Positions 38,400 to 48,700 of a stretch of DNA of 64,000 bases are shown in pieces; positions within the stretch are counted from its first letter, which is position 1; each line of letters opens with the position of its first letter. A program made the position numbers and the translations under genes. Origin of the DNA: Clarkia xantiana subsp. parviflora (taxonomy: Eukaryota > Streptophyta > Magnoliopsida > Myrtales > Onagraceae); NCBI GenBank assembly GCA_036873135.1, contig JAPTYO010000045.1:628420-692419 (forward strand), in the 5' to 3' direction. The notes beneath the pieces were generated by a model. It worked only from the letters and a program-made list of their open reading frames with translations, searched no databases and was not told the DNA's origin.

Positions 38400-39205
38400 T
38401 ATAGTAGGCCTCCTTCGTCACTCCACTAGTGGCTCGGCTTGGTCTCGCTCCCTTCGCCCGCCTATCGTATCGGCTCGGCTTCGTCCGTTAAGCTACTGCT
38501 TCCGCCTCTCTAGGCATGAGCGATAGCTCATGACTGGTATATGGATCTCTGATCTCTCTATGTAGTGGTCTTCCTTCTAGAAGCTTCTAAGAAGCGACTA
38601 GTCGCTTCCCGAATGCCTCTTGACTTTAGTATGGTCTAGTCTTTCCAATGCCTCCTTCCTTGCCGCCACTGTAGGCTACTAGGAGAGTAAGCAACCTTGC
38701 TTGCATTCTAGAAAGGGCTGCTTCCACGCCCTTCCTGCCTGCTGAAATTGATGTGAATGATCGTGAGAGCTCTTCAAATCCTATTCAGTCTGATTAGATA
38801 TGTCACTGAAACAATCCGTTCTGTCTCTGTTTTATTTTCGGATTCCGAGGGTGAGCCGGCCGATCCTAACATCATTGATGAGGAACCGGACGACGAAGCC
38901 TCCTCCTCTGATAAAGATGTCTCCGACGCGACTCTCCCGGCAAGACCAACTTTATCTATTGTGATTTTTTTGGCAGGTTCGGTCAGGAGGGACAAAAGAG
39001 AGATGCTTTCTATCAGTCAAAAGCAGATACCGCCCCCCCACGATCCGCTTACCGAGGAATAGAAAGGGAGGACCGGGGGTCAGAGCAAGTTGGGTTGGGG
39101 TATAGAGCCGTAAGCGCGGTGGGGGTTGACAGAGGACGTGCTCGTACGGTTCATAGAAGGGTATGATCAACTCGTTGATTGTTGGGAACTTTCACTCCTC
39201 TATAT
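38400..39205 (+). other. nad1: 3' half of trans-spliced nad1 intron 1
   Basis: Domain V is at 39115-39152 (GAGCCGTAAGCG...CGTACGGTTC), 54 nt upstream of exon 2, and no exon 1 precedes it, so this is the 3' part of a split group II intron. The upper limit is approximate. An acidic open frame at 38757-39062 (101 codons, with DSEGEPADPNIIDEEPDDEA) lies inside; I do not recognise it. Confidence 0.75.
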
Positions 39206-39286
39206 TCGAAATATGCCTTTCTAGGAGCATTACGATCTGCAGCTCAAATGGTCTCTTATGAAGTCTCTATTGGTCTTATTCTTATT
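39206..39286 (+). CDS. nad1: nad1 exon 2 (NADH dehydrogenase subunit 1)
   Basis: This encodes [20 protein letters not shown] and SIGLILI of NAD1, the complex I subunit lining the ubiquinone-binding tunnel. The intron after it starts GTGCGCC. The 81-nt size and phase fit exon 1 ending in Asn (AAT) and exon 3 starting with Thr (ACT). Many annotations count 82-83 nt, so one base at either end is uncertain. Confidence 0.93.
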
Positions 39287-40764
39287 GTGCGCCTTGTGAG
39301 CGCGTTTGGATCCGCGAAGGCAATCGCTCGGATCTTCCTCTAACCCAACCCGGGAACGGACCGGAGGGAACCGCAGCATGGGGAATGTCCGCGTCTCGTC
39401 GCAAGGCTCATTTTGAGTTGTGGGTCATAGGGCGCGCTTCGGGCGGGCAGCTTTATCTGATCAAGGGCCGGGGCACAAGGGTCCTGGTACTATCCAGGTG
39501 CGAAGAACCCCGGAGGTGACTGCAATGAGCAGAAATATCACTCACCGGCCTAAACGACGAGCAAACACTCGAACGTGAGAGCAAGGGATCACCCGACGAA
39601 TGGACGAGCTCCAAGGAGGGAGGAGAGAGGAAGGCAAGAACCATACTTTCAGAGAGGTGGCGGTCTGAATCAACTCTGAACTGCGAGAATAACTGACTAA
39701 GCCGTGCCATAAGGGGTCATTCTCCAAACGGGACGGGGCCAAGCCTTTAGGTTGTTTAAGTAGGTTGGGTGACAGATCGGCCATAGGAGTACTCCGGGAT
39801 ATAAACAAGGGCAACAAATGTCGAGCATATGACGATGCCGCCCCTTTTCATTTCGTGGAAGCCCCCGGCAGAGGAAAGGGCTGTAGGTGATGGTGCGTTC
39901 TGCTTCTTATCTAGCGTTAGAGGGGCGCGGAAATCGTTCCTATTGGGTCGTGCGTGGCAGCTGGTATAGATGAATAAAGGCGGGCCGCTTGAACGGGACC
40001 TATTCTCAACATAGGCGGCAAGGCTGAATAGGAAAGGGGCCGAGCTGACTGATGAGAGCCTTTTTTTTTAGCTTAGCCTTTTTCTATCTAACTAAAGGCT
40101 CTCATGTGGAGCTAGGCTGGCTACATACAAGTATAGCCAAATCAAGATGAGACGGGGCGGACGGTCAGAGGCCGCAGCGGGACTACCATAGGAAAGCGCG
40201 CCCCCGCTAGCTAACATAGAAAGAGATTCCCGTAACGCATCCGTCTCTATTTGAATCTCTTCCCGACCAGGCCAGGCCGAATCGGGCCACCACTTGGGAT
40301 GGGAATGGCTCAGCCCACATGCATCATTTGATGAAAGCACTCCAGTCCAGTCGCCTCCTCGAAGTGGCTTGTCAACCACGCTTTCCCTCCCTCAAAACAA
40401 GGGTCCTCACCTAACTTCCTTGGGTTGGGGCAACACAGCAATGAGTAGTTCGCTTCAGGACTCCACCCCCTCGAGAGCAGGATGCCGGCCGAGATAGAGC
40501 TGGGAGCCAACCTAACCTTTCCTGGGGTTTGCCCTGCCCCAACATCGAAATAAAAGGCGGGCGCCGAAAAGGAACCTGGCCAGCCTCTTCAAGAAAGCTT
40601 TGCTTGGTAGGCGCTGCCTACTCACTCGGACAATGCTCTGAACACGAAAGTGTGCAGTTCCGCCCCCTTCTCCCATGCTGAGTCACAGGCAGCGCCTCGG
40701 AAAGCACGGACGAGCCACATGCAGGGAAACTTGCACGTGTGGTTCTGGCCGGAGACCCCGGTAT
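39287..40764 (+). other. nad1: nad1 intron 2 (cis group II)
   Basis: This 1478-nt intron has a GTGCG 5' end and a classic 34-nt domain V at 40712-40745 (GAGCCACATGCAGGGAAAC...). It contains a 12-bp inverted repeat at 40052-40063 and 40094-40105. It is the only cis-spliced nad1 intron visible in the window. Confidence 0.9.
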
Positions 40765-40956
40765 ACTGTACTAATATGTGTAGGTCCCCGTAATTCGAGT
40801 GAGATTGTCATGGCGCAAAAGCAGATATGGTCCGGTATTCCCTTGTTTCCTGTATTGGTTATGTTCTTCATTTCTCGTCTAGCAGAAACTAATCGAGCTC
40901 CCTTTGATCTCCCAGAAGCGGAAGCTGAATCAGTTGCAGGCTATAATGTAGAATAT
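40765..40956 (+). CDS. nad1: nad1 exon 3 (NADH dehydrogenase subunit 1)
   Basis: This 192-nt exon encodes [20 protein letters not shown] through [20 protein letters not shown] and YNVEY. The Glu-rich loop ([15 protein letters not shown]) is the quinone-channel signature of NAD1. It ends at TAT, where GCGCGGGATGCG begins the 5' half of intron 3. The frame happens to stay open for about 140 nt into the intron, which older annotations sometimes took as a C-terminus. Exons 4-5 are elsewhere. Confidence 0.95.
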
Positions 40957-42100
40957 GCGCGGGATGCGATCCTTAATAGTCCACTGTTGGCGGAAGCCAA
41001 TGTCCCGGGGTCCCGGGGACTCATTCTGACTGAAACAAGGGGTGGGTCTTTACCAACTCTAAAATTTCCCATTTTTGGGAAGCCAAAAAACGTGAGCGCC
41101 TAGCATGAGCCTTATTGAAAGGGCCTAAGACTATAGATAGGGCGTTAGCGCTTTACGGAGAGAATAGAAAGGGCTTTTCTTGCTTGTTTAGTAAAGTCAC
41201 GCTTTTCATTTTGAGTTGACTAGGTGCTTTTTGGGGCAGGGCACTCTTCATTCTTCATTCGAAACTAATGAATGTTGGGTCGGGGCTTTCTGCCTTGTTA
41301 TCAAAAAAGGAGTTGGGTAAAGCAAACTCCCTCCTTGGACGAGCACGGGACAACGTCAAGTAGAACCGGGTTGCGTTGCTTGATGCTCCGATCGAAAACA
41401 AATCAGTGGGGCCATGCCGGTACGACTGAATATGCGTTAGAAAGGTCAATCCCTCCCCTACGACACCAAAAAAAACCGGGCCGAACTTCTAACAGCCTGC
41501 CCGCTTCCATAGAACAATATCGTGGCAACGTAGACCTAAGTGGTCATATTGGATCCTTGGGAACCATCACAAGTACGGCCGGCCTATATTTGAACGAGAA
41601 TGCCGTGTCGTCCAGCGGAGCCTAGAAGAAGGTGACTCGCGCAGACAGCTGACTCCTTTTCAATAGAAAGGAATAGCCAAACCAACCCAGCTGGCTGGTC
41701 AATCTCAGAGATCAACTCGGCCGGCAAACCGGAGACGGACGACCACGGTCCCGACCTTACCAGCACCGGAGGTGTACTAATCAATGAAGCCCCTAAACCT
41801 ACTTTATTTTCTGACAAAATCAACCAAGCCTAACCGGTCACGACATCTTGTTGATATTGATTGAGTTTGAGGGACTTTCGCTGACTGAATCCATCCATAA
41901 ACCTAGACCCCGGTAACCTTCGTTACCAAAGCGTCACGACAACATCCAAAGGTAACCTTTGGATTCTTAAGTAGGGGGGCAAGCAAGGAGGAGCACGTAG
42001 GAATGCCGACCGCTACATAAGCCACTAGTGGCTGAGAGAAAGCGAGCAGCACCTTGGTTAGGTTGGGCGGAGCTTGAAGAAGCGAGCCCCTATCAGAGAA
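40957..42100 (+). other. nad1: 5' half of trans-spliced nad1 intron 3
   Basis: This begins GCGCGGGATGCG directly after exon 3. Exon 4 is not found downstream in this window, so the intron is split. The 3' limit is a guess. Around 41126-41180 lies a module also found at 7.75 and 20.4 kb, in inverted orientation. Confidence 0.65.
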
Positions 42101-42261
42101 AGCCATTGCGCGCTAGCCTAGCTAGCTAACCTTTTGAAGCTGGCTGTTATGTTAGTTGTAGCGCGCCTTCCCTCCTTCTCTCACTTCGGAAAGATTGAGC
42201 AGTCTTTTCTTATGATGACCTGGTCGAGAGAGAAACATCGGTGTAAAAGATTGAGTGGGAT

Positions 42262-42563
42262 CTGTGAGGTTGGTTGCCACCGGATATACTCAAGTTGAGG
42301 GAGAGGACTATACGGAGACCTTCGCGCCAGTCGCTAAATGACTGTCTGTTCGCTGTCTTTTAGCCGCTAAACCTTGCTCACTTCACCAACTGGGTGTTCA
42401 CAATGCATTCCTACACGGCGATCTCGATGAGGAAGTGTATATGGGACTACCACCTGGTTTTCATGCTAGTAACAACCATCACGTATGTCGACTACGGAAG
42501 TTGCTATATGGGCTCCGACAGGCATCGATAAATTGGTTCTTCAAACTCTCTGGGGCACTGGAG
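42262..42563 (+). pseudogene. Ty1/copia reverse transcriptase fragment
   Basis: The fragment reads VATGYTQVEGEDYTETFAPVAK, then after a frameshift [18 protein letters not shown], then LPPGFHASN, then [12 protein letters not shown]. These are consecutive motifs of the copia RT domain. The catalytic Asp of QLDV is Gly here, and the frame is broken near 42337, so it is dead. No other part of the element adjoins it. It is nuclear retrotransposon DNA captured by the mitochondrion. Confidence 0.88.
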
Positions 42564-42869
42564 TAGCCTTTTTTGGGGAATCAAACCTGCCATCGAATCC
42601 ACAAAGGTTTGCTATCGGGCTGAGAATAGGTATAAAGCTTGGCTTTGGGTGACATCTGAGGCTACTTCGGGGAATGGGGAATGTCTGTTCTTCGGTCTCC
42701 CTTCTCTCTTCTATTACATAGACTTGCCTTCTGATCCTAGTAAATAAGGTATACGTAGTTGGCAAGGCTTTCGGGCTTAGTAGCTTATGACTTTGGCTAG
42801 ATAGAGTCGATTGAGGCATGAAAAAATAGTTTGCAGTGCACTCGTAGATACTCTTTGCATCTGATCTTT

Positions 42870-43215
42870 TAGCAATCGATTCTGTCCAGCATTTCGAGAA
42901 TCAGGATCTATTTTTTGGCATTGCTCAGTTGCACTAATTGCCATAGATATGTTGCCAGCATCTCGATAAAGAAGCCCTAAGTTGTTATATCCCTCAGCAT
43001 ATGTAGGGATTAGCAAAAATGGCTTTCTCAATCATGCTAGCAGCAGCATCCATTTACCCTGAACAGTGTAAACAACACCAAGGTTGTTTAATGACTGAGA
43101 GAAGCTAGCTTTGATTGACAGAGCCAACTGATAGCATTCTACGGCCAACTCAAGGTTGTCTCGGTCTTTGTATATTACTCCCAAGTTGTTGCATACCTCG
43201 ACGCGTATCTGTATA
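42870..43215 (-). pseudogene. Fragment of nuclear SPINDLY (SPY) TPR region
   Basis: On the minus strand the translation gives NNLGVIYKDRDNL, then SLNNLGVVYTVQG, then after a one-base deletion (near 43057) MIEKAI, PTYAEGYNNLGLLYRDAG and KIDPDSRNAGQNRLL. This is the tetratricopeptide segment just before the catalytic domain of the plant nuclear protein SPINDLY, an O-fucosyltransferase in gibberellin signalling. The phrase DSRNAGQNRLL is characteristic. The similarity stops abruptly at both ends. It is a non-functional piece of nuclear DNA in the mitochondrial genome. Confidence 0.8.
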
Positions 43216-43225
43216 GAGGAAATGC

Positions 43226-45780
43226 AGTCAGTAAGGTAATCCGACCAATATGGATAGTGTTCTTTTTGTCACTGAGTTGTCCAGAGATGTTTTTAACGTG
43301 CACTTTTTTCTTTGATTGTTTCTATCTTTCTAAGACGGAAGTGACTTCTAGTCGTCTTATTTCCCATCTCAGCGTGTTTGTGTATCAAGTCAAAGTAGCG
43401 CTTCACGCAAAAGGTAATTCCTGAACGAAAGGATAGAGCATGCCGATCCAATGCTTTCTCTCATCAGGAGGGTTCGGAGATCGACCAAAGGTCGTAGAAG
43501 CAAGGAAAGACTCGAAATCCGCAAGCCACCAATCTGGGGCTGACTCGAAAGCATACTCAGGAGCGGAGGACTCGGAAATCACTGACTCAGAGGCGTACCC
43601 GGCAGAGGCAAGAGCTGAAGATAGGACATCAGAATGCCTAGAAGTCACGGCAGATGGGACTTCTTAAGAATGTGCAATAGATCTATCTTTGTCTCACGAG
43701 ATTTCTTAGTCAAACTATAGGATGTGCAGGGTCAAACCCGAGAAAGGAGCCCGACTCCATATCCCCAATGTTATTACTCACGTTGGTCTACACGTCACCG
43801 ATCGGGTCTTAACTGACAACTGGCCCTTTAGTCAGAACATAGTGAAACAAATAGATAGAAAGTAGCTCGAGCAAGTCTAACTCACTCGCTAGCCTTTTTG
43901 TCCAAGGTTTTGGTATGCTTTGGTGAATACCTGATCTTCATCTTCGGATGCATCTTCTTCTGATTCAGAGTCTTCTTCTGACCCCGCTTCCGTGCTTGTG
44001 CTTGCATAGCTTCTTCTTTATAGGTACCGCGTGAGGTGAGAGGGAAGGTGCGTTCTAAGCGCGAGTACAAGAGCGACTCGAAAAAGGGGATGAGCTGTTT
44101 GCGGGTCAAATCCTGAATCAAGGAACTGTTCCGAGTTGGCCATTTCCGCCCTTACCCCAGGTCTCTTTCTTCCGATCTTGCTTCACCTCTTGCTCCCGTA
44201 CTGTTGTCCTACGTAACTGCTTTACGCTTCACGCTTGTTCTATTCTTCACGCAACTCTTTACGTGTAGGGGGTCAACATTCTTCTAGTGGGTTCGTTCTG
44301 TATCAGAACTGTACGAAAGAACTAGTTCAAAAGAATTCCAATAGCTGCCTTGATTTCGTAGACTTCATTCCTTCCTTGCTTCTTTTCTTAACTACTCCAG
44401 CCTATCTTAGCCCAGCCCTGAAAACGTAACCATAGTTCTAGCATGGACTGGCTTCACTCGCACTTGACTAAGTTGCAAGGAGGAGACATCTGCAGATGGA
44501 TGCCCCAACCTGTCCAATCAATATTTTGTTTGGTTGGATAGACCCAACTCTCAAACTTGAATTAGAAACTCCGAAAATCAGATCCATGGAATTCACCTAC
44601 CCAGATGCATGCCCGACCTACTCTTTTCCCCTTCTTTCCTCAACAGAGACTCTTGCTTCTGAAGAGTTTTACCTAATCTTGAGATCCGGAGATGGAAGAT
44701 TCATAGAAGACGACTCGACCTCAGAAGATGTTGGAACTGCTTCTGGCCTTCCGAACAGTTCATCAGAGCGAGTGAAAACTGGGAACTCCAACGCTAGTGG
44801 TTCCGGAGATCTTGGTCCCTACCTCGCTGAAATGCGAAGATTCAAGATAAGATGTATTGGATACCCATTCCATAGAGGTCGACCTTGAAGCAAGCATTAG
44901 TCGTTCATCTCCTATTCGAATGCGAAGTGTTGAGATATCCGGGCAGTTAAGCCAAGGACCTCCCGGAGCTTCTCCACCAGAGAGCAGCTTCGGAACCGCC
45001 CATGAAAGAGTTGTTCTTCGACCAGCTGCAACCTTTGCCTCTTTCTTACTACTCCTAGGTTCGACCGGGATCTCTTTCTGACCCCGGAGCTCGAGAAGAT
45101 GGACCAACAACTGACTTGCCAAGAATATATGTTGGGGCGCATGCCCGGTATTTTACCTATCTTTAAGAAGAACTATTTGGTGGGGCCCCGCGCGCACATA
45201 CTATTGAGTCAATCCTTTGACAGCTCGCTACCTCGATTACCCCAGAGCCGATACCGATATTGCGAAGATAGAACTTCTGATTTCCCGTCTACAACTGCTC
45301 GATCGCATCCTCTTTCTTCTGGAAACTTACCTTTGAGTTTGACTCTCGTCTGCAACTGGACCAGAAAAAGATTGATCTATCCCCACACTCGTAAGATCCT
45401 TGTCTTTAGCCTTCGAGTGGAGTGGATCCTGGTTCCTCCAAGCAATGCACCAACTTCTGACATCTCCTTTCTCCGAAACGCCCTGCTCGCACTCCTTTTT
45501 GTCCAATTGTGGGGTTTGAGAAATTACTTCACGAGACCTGTATTAGGGAAGTCTCGACTTTTCTAACTAGAAAATGACATGAATAAAGAAGGAGGCGCAC
45601 GCGAACCCCATAAATAAGGAAAGGAATCACACCCATCTCCGTTGTTGCATCGAAACATATAAATGTTGACTGATCCGGCATTGAACTCGGTAATGTATCA
45701 TCGTTAGTCGTGTTTGCGGCATCGGTATACTCATCCCACAAAGAATCTTCTTCAAGCCAGAGGAACTAAGCGAAGAGACG
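43226..45780. other. Spacer with Ser/Asp/Glu low-complexity repeats
   Basis: At 43480-43670 the repeat GACTC(G/A)GA dominates, so the open frame there is rich in DSE, ADS and EDSE. The open frames at 44496-44888 (130 codons) and 45099-45566 (155 codons, both +) show no family I recognise. Confidence 0.5.
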
Positions 45781-48700
45781 AGGGCGCAAGGCCATCACAT
45801 ATCTTTCGTTCGTACTAGACCGACCTAGGCTCATCGCTTTCAGTCTTCAATAACCTTAACGTAACTGTCGAGGTCTCGTGAGAATCTTTCTTCCGATCTT
45901 CTTTCAATAACCGTTGGATAAACGAAAGTTGGTTTACGTTTGCTTCTCTTTGTTCGTTGTTCTACCGTCTAGACTACGCTTGTTGCACCTCTCCTTCAGC
46001 TGTAAGCACATGGTTAAGAGTTGGGAAAGCGAAGTAGGAGTTCTTAGCTCTTTCTTCTCACTGCTCGTGTTGGCCTTTAGCAGCACAGTTCTTGCTAGCT
46101 TCGTCTAGACTAGGCTAGTAGCTCCCGTAGGAATGACTCAAGTTGCTTGTTGATTACCGAGATCGAAGTGAAGAGGAGCTGCTTGTAACAAAATATATGA
46201 TTCTACTAAACCGATGATGGGACGGAACCGATTATAGATATTTGGGTTGGGAATAAGCACATTAAACACTCGTAACTGTTTGCGTGGTGAAGGTAAACCT
46301 GCTTAAAAAGCAGAGCTTCGGATTCCGTTTATTCTAGGACTGGTGCCCTGACCTGATAACCTTTGGTGATGGCTTTGCCCGACTTCAAGGGCTCTCATCC
46401 AAGTCTTTCCCTTCGCCGGAGGAGTCTGTTCTTACTGATCTCCGATTCTACGAGTCAGATGCTTCATCTTCTGCTTCCTTTTTGTTCCGATTGCGAAAGA
46501 GGGAGCACAAAAGAAGTGCACCTCTTGACTATGATCTTGGTTATGAAACCCGCTCACAAGCGAGGGGACAGCCTGAGAAGGAAAGTGGTCGTGAGTAGAT
46601 CAAATCACATATAATAAAGGCTAGTGCCCAACGTGGAAAGTCTCGACCCGCATCAGAAGAGGGGGACCAGATTACCGGCAAGGTATGCGAATCCTGTTGC
46701 AGGGAGATATTAAGGTATCCCGTTACAGAGACAGCTTCAGTAAGCAAGTTAAGGCACTAGACATTGGAGTTAGCTTGATTCCAGGGAAAGTCTTCTTTGT
46801 TATATTTGAAATCACAGATGCGAATGTCTGGTCATCCATTATAGGGTATCGGCTCTGTGCACATCTGTGTCCACACCAGTTGACCCATATATCATTCTTA
46901 AAGAACTAAAGGGTTCTGGTTGTCGATCACAAGTTTCAACACTTTGTTCTGTTTTCCTTCCCCGAACTAAAGAGTTCGATATTGCTTGTATCAACACACA
47001 ACGGTCAAGTTTTCCTTCTCCATCAGATCCGGATGAGGTTACAGGGGATCCAGCGGGACCGGTATAGGCAAGAGGGCATTAAGCGACTCGACAACAGGAG
47101 AGGGGGAACGAGCCACGAATGGGCGACTAGTTGAGCTTGATCCAGCTTTATTATAGTACTCTGGATCGGCAAACTCATCCAAAGGATGAATAGCTAAAAA
47201 TACCTGTAACAGGAAAACTCCTCAACTCGGTGAAAACCTGGCTTAGTTTGGTTCGTATCTCTTCCCTTTTCTGTTTCAAATTTTTATTGCATTTATCAAA
47301 AACAGATATGGGAATCCCTCATATCGTGGAGGAAAACAGACTACATTATTCTATTTACACAAGTCTCCAAGGGTGCCCCTGAACCAGAATAGTTCAACAC
47401 TGCGCGTGTGGAAAGACAAAGATTTGGTTAGCTTGCCCGAGATGTTAAGCCCAACCTCGCTTTTCTATCTTGAAGAGCTAACTAATCCCCATTGGGAACG
47501 GGAATATATTATGAAAGTGAGAGTTTTTGTACGGGATTTCATGTCAATCAGAACCAACTGAAGGTAAAGCAGTTACCGGTGCATACTATAGTACCTTTAT
47601 TCCATATCTGTTTTTTTGAAGTGCGATGTGAGTAAAAGCATGGTTTTGAGTCCTGTTTTAGCGAGCTTTTTGTCAATGTACTTTTGCCTTTTGTCATAAT
47701 AAGTAAGTGTGCCGACAATGTGATAGCTCTTTACTCTTGCTTAGCGAACAAGTTGGGCATGAGAATCATCCAAAAGTAAAGGGATGCTTTATGGTTCCGG
47801 AACTGTTCGACTACGTAATAGATCCTTTATCTCGCCCGTTGGAAGGAGGAAAGACAACTACCGCGCTTCGGTAACACCTACGCTTGCTGGGGTTACGTGC
47901 CTGTAACACATCTACCGCCCTTCGGCAAAGGTGCCTTTCCAGCGGAAGGAAGACAACCGATGAAAAGGAAAGGACTGGTATTAATGCGAGCGAAGTGTTT
48001 GCGAAGAGAGGTGTAAGGAGAGAGAGTTCATAATGAATATCAAAAGAAGGGATTCATTTAATGGGGTCATGACAAATATCCCTTTTTTCAAGGCGGGGCC
48101 CATGACATGCCGCACGCTGAATACATCATTCACTTAAAAGCTTACTCATCACCAAGCGAGAGCGCATAAACCGGTACTGAGCTCCAGTTGGTGACGCTTT
48201 CCCCATCGGCGAGTTGACGAAATGCCTTCTCTCACCTCTTAGCGAATACCGGATCGTGTTCCACAAAGAGTAGTCCCTTCACATAGGGGGTGGGCATTCC
48301 CTTCCTTTATGAATACAAGTCGGTATGCAAAACAAAGCTATACTTAGATAGATGCCTGGATAAGGATTCGCAGGGTATATTGAATGAAAAGAGGAAGCAG
48401 GACAGACAAGTAGGGTACGAAGAGGCTCCAATAAGGTTTTGGCTTGAGGTTTACGCTAGCCTTAATCTAAGAGCAGAAAGAGGTTGAATCAGAAGAGGAC
48501 AAGGTTTACGTAGCCTATATAAGTATCCCAAGTAGTCGGAATAGACAAAAAGGAGCTGCTGGCCAACTCGTAATAGAATCCGATGCTTTGAGAGAAGGGT
48601 GTGAGGGATGAATCCGCTTTTAGCTATGAGCGAACAAAATGCCCTTCGATAGCATATAGGCCTTCAACTTCCCGCTGCCGGGAGAAAGCCGTTCTGCTGC

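Noticed and set aside
40957..41103. Open frame continuing from nad1 exon 3 ([20 protein letters not shown])
   Set aside because: This is read-through into the 5' end of intron 3, which starts GCGCGGGAT; the exon is 192 nt as in other plants.
45099..45566. 155-codon open frame
   Set aside because: No recognisable motifs, and the neighbouring sequence is repeat-rich spacer; not supported as a gene.
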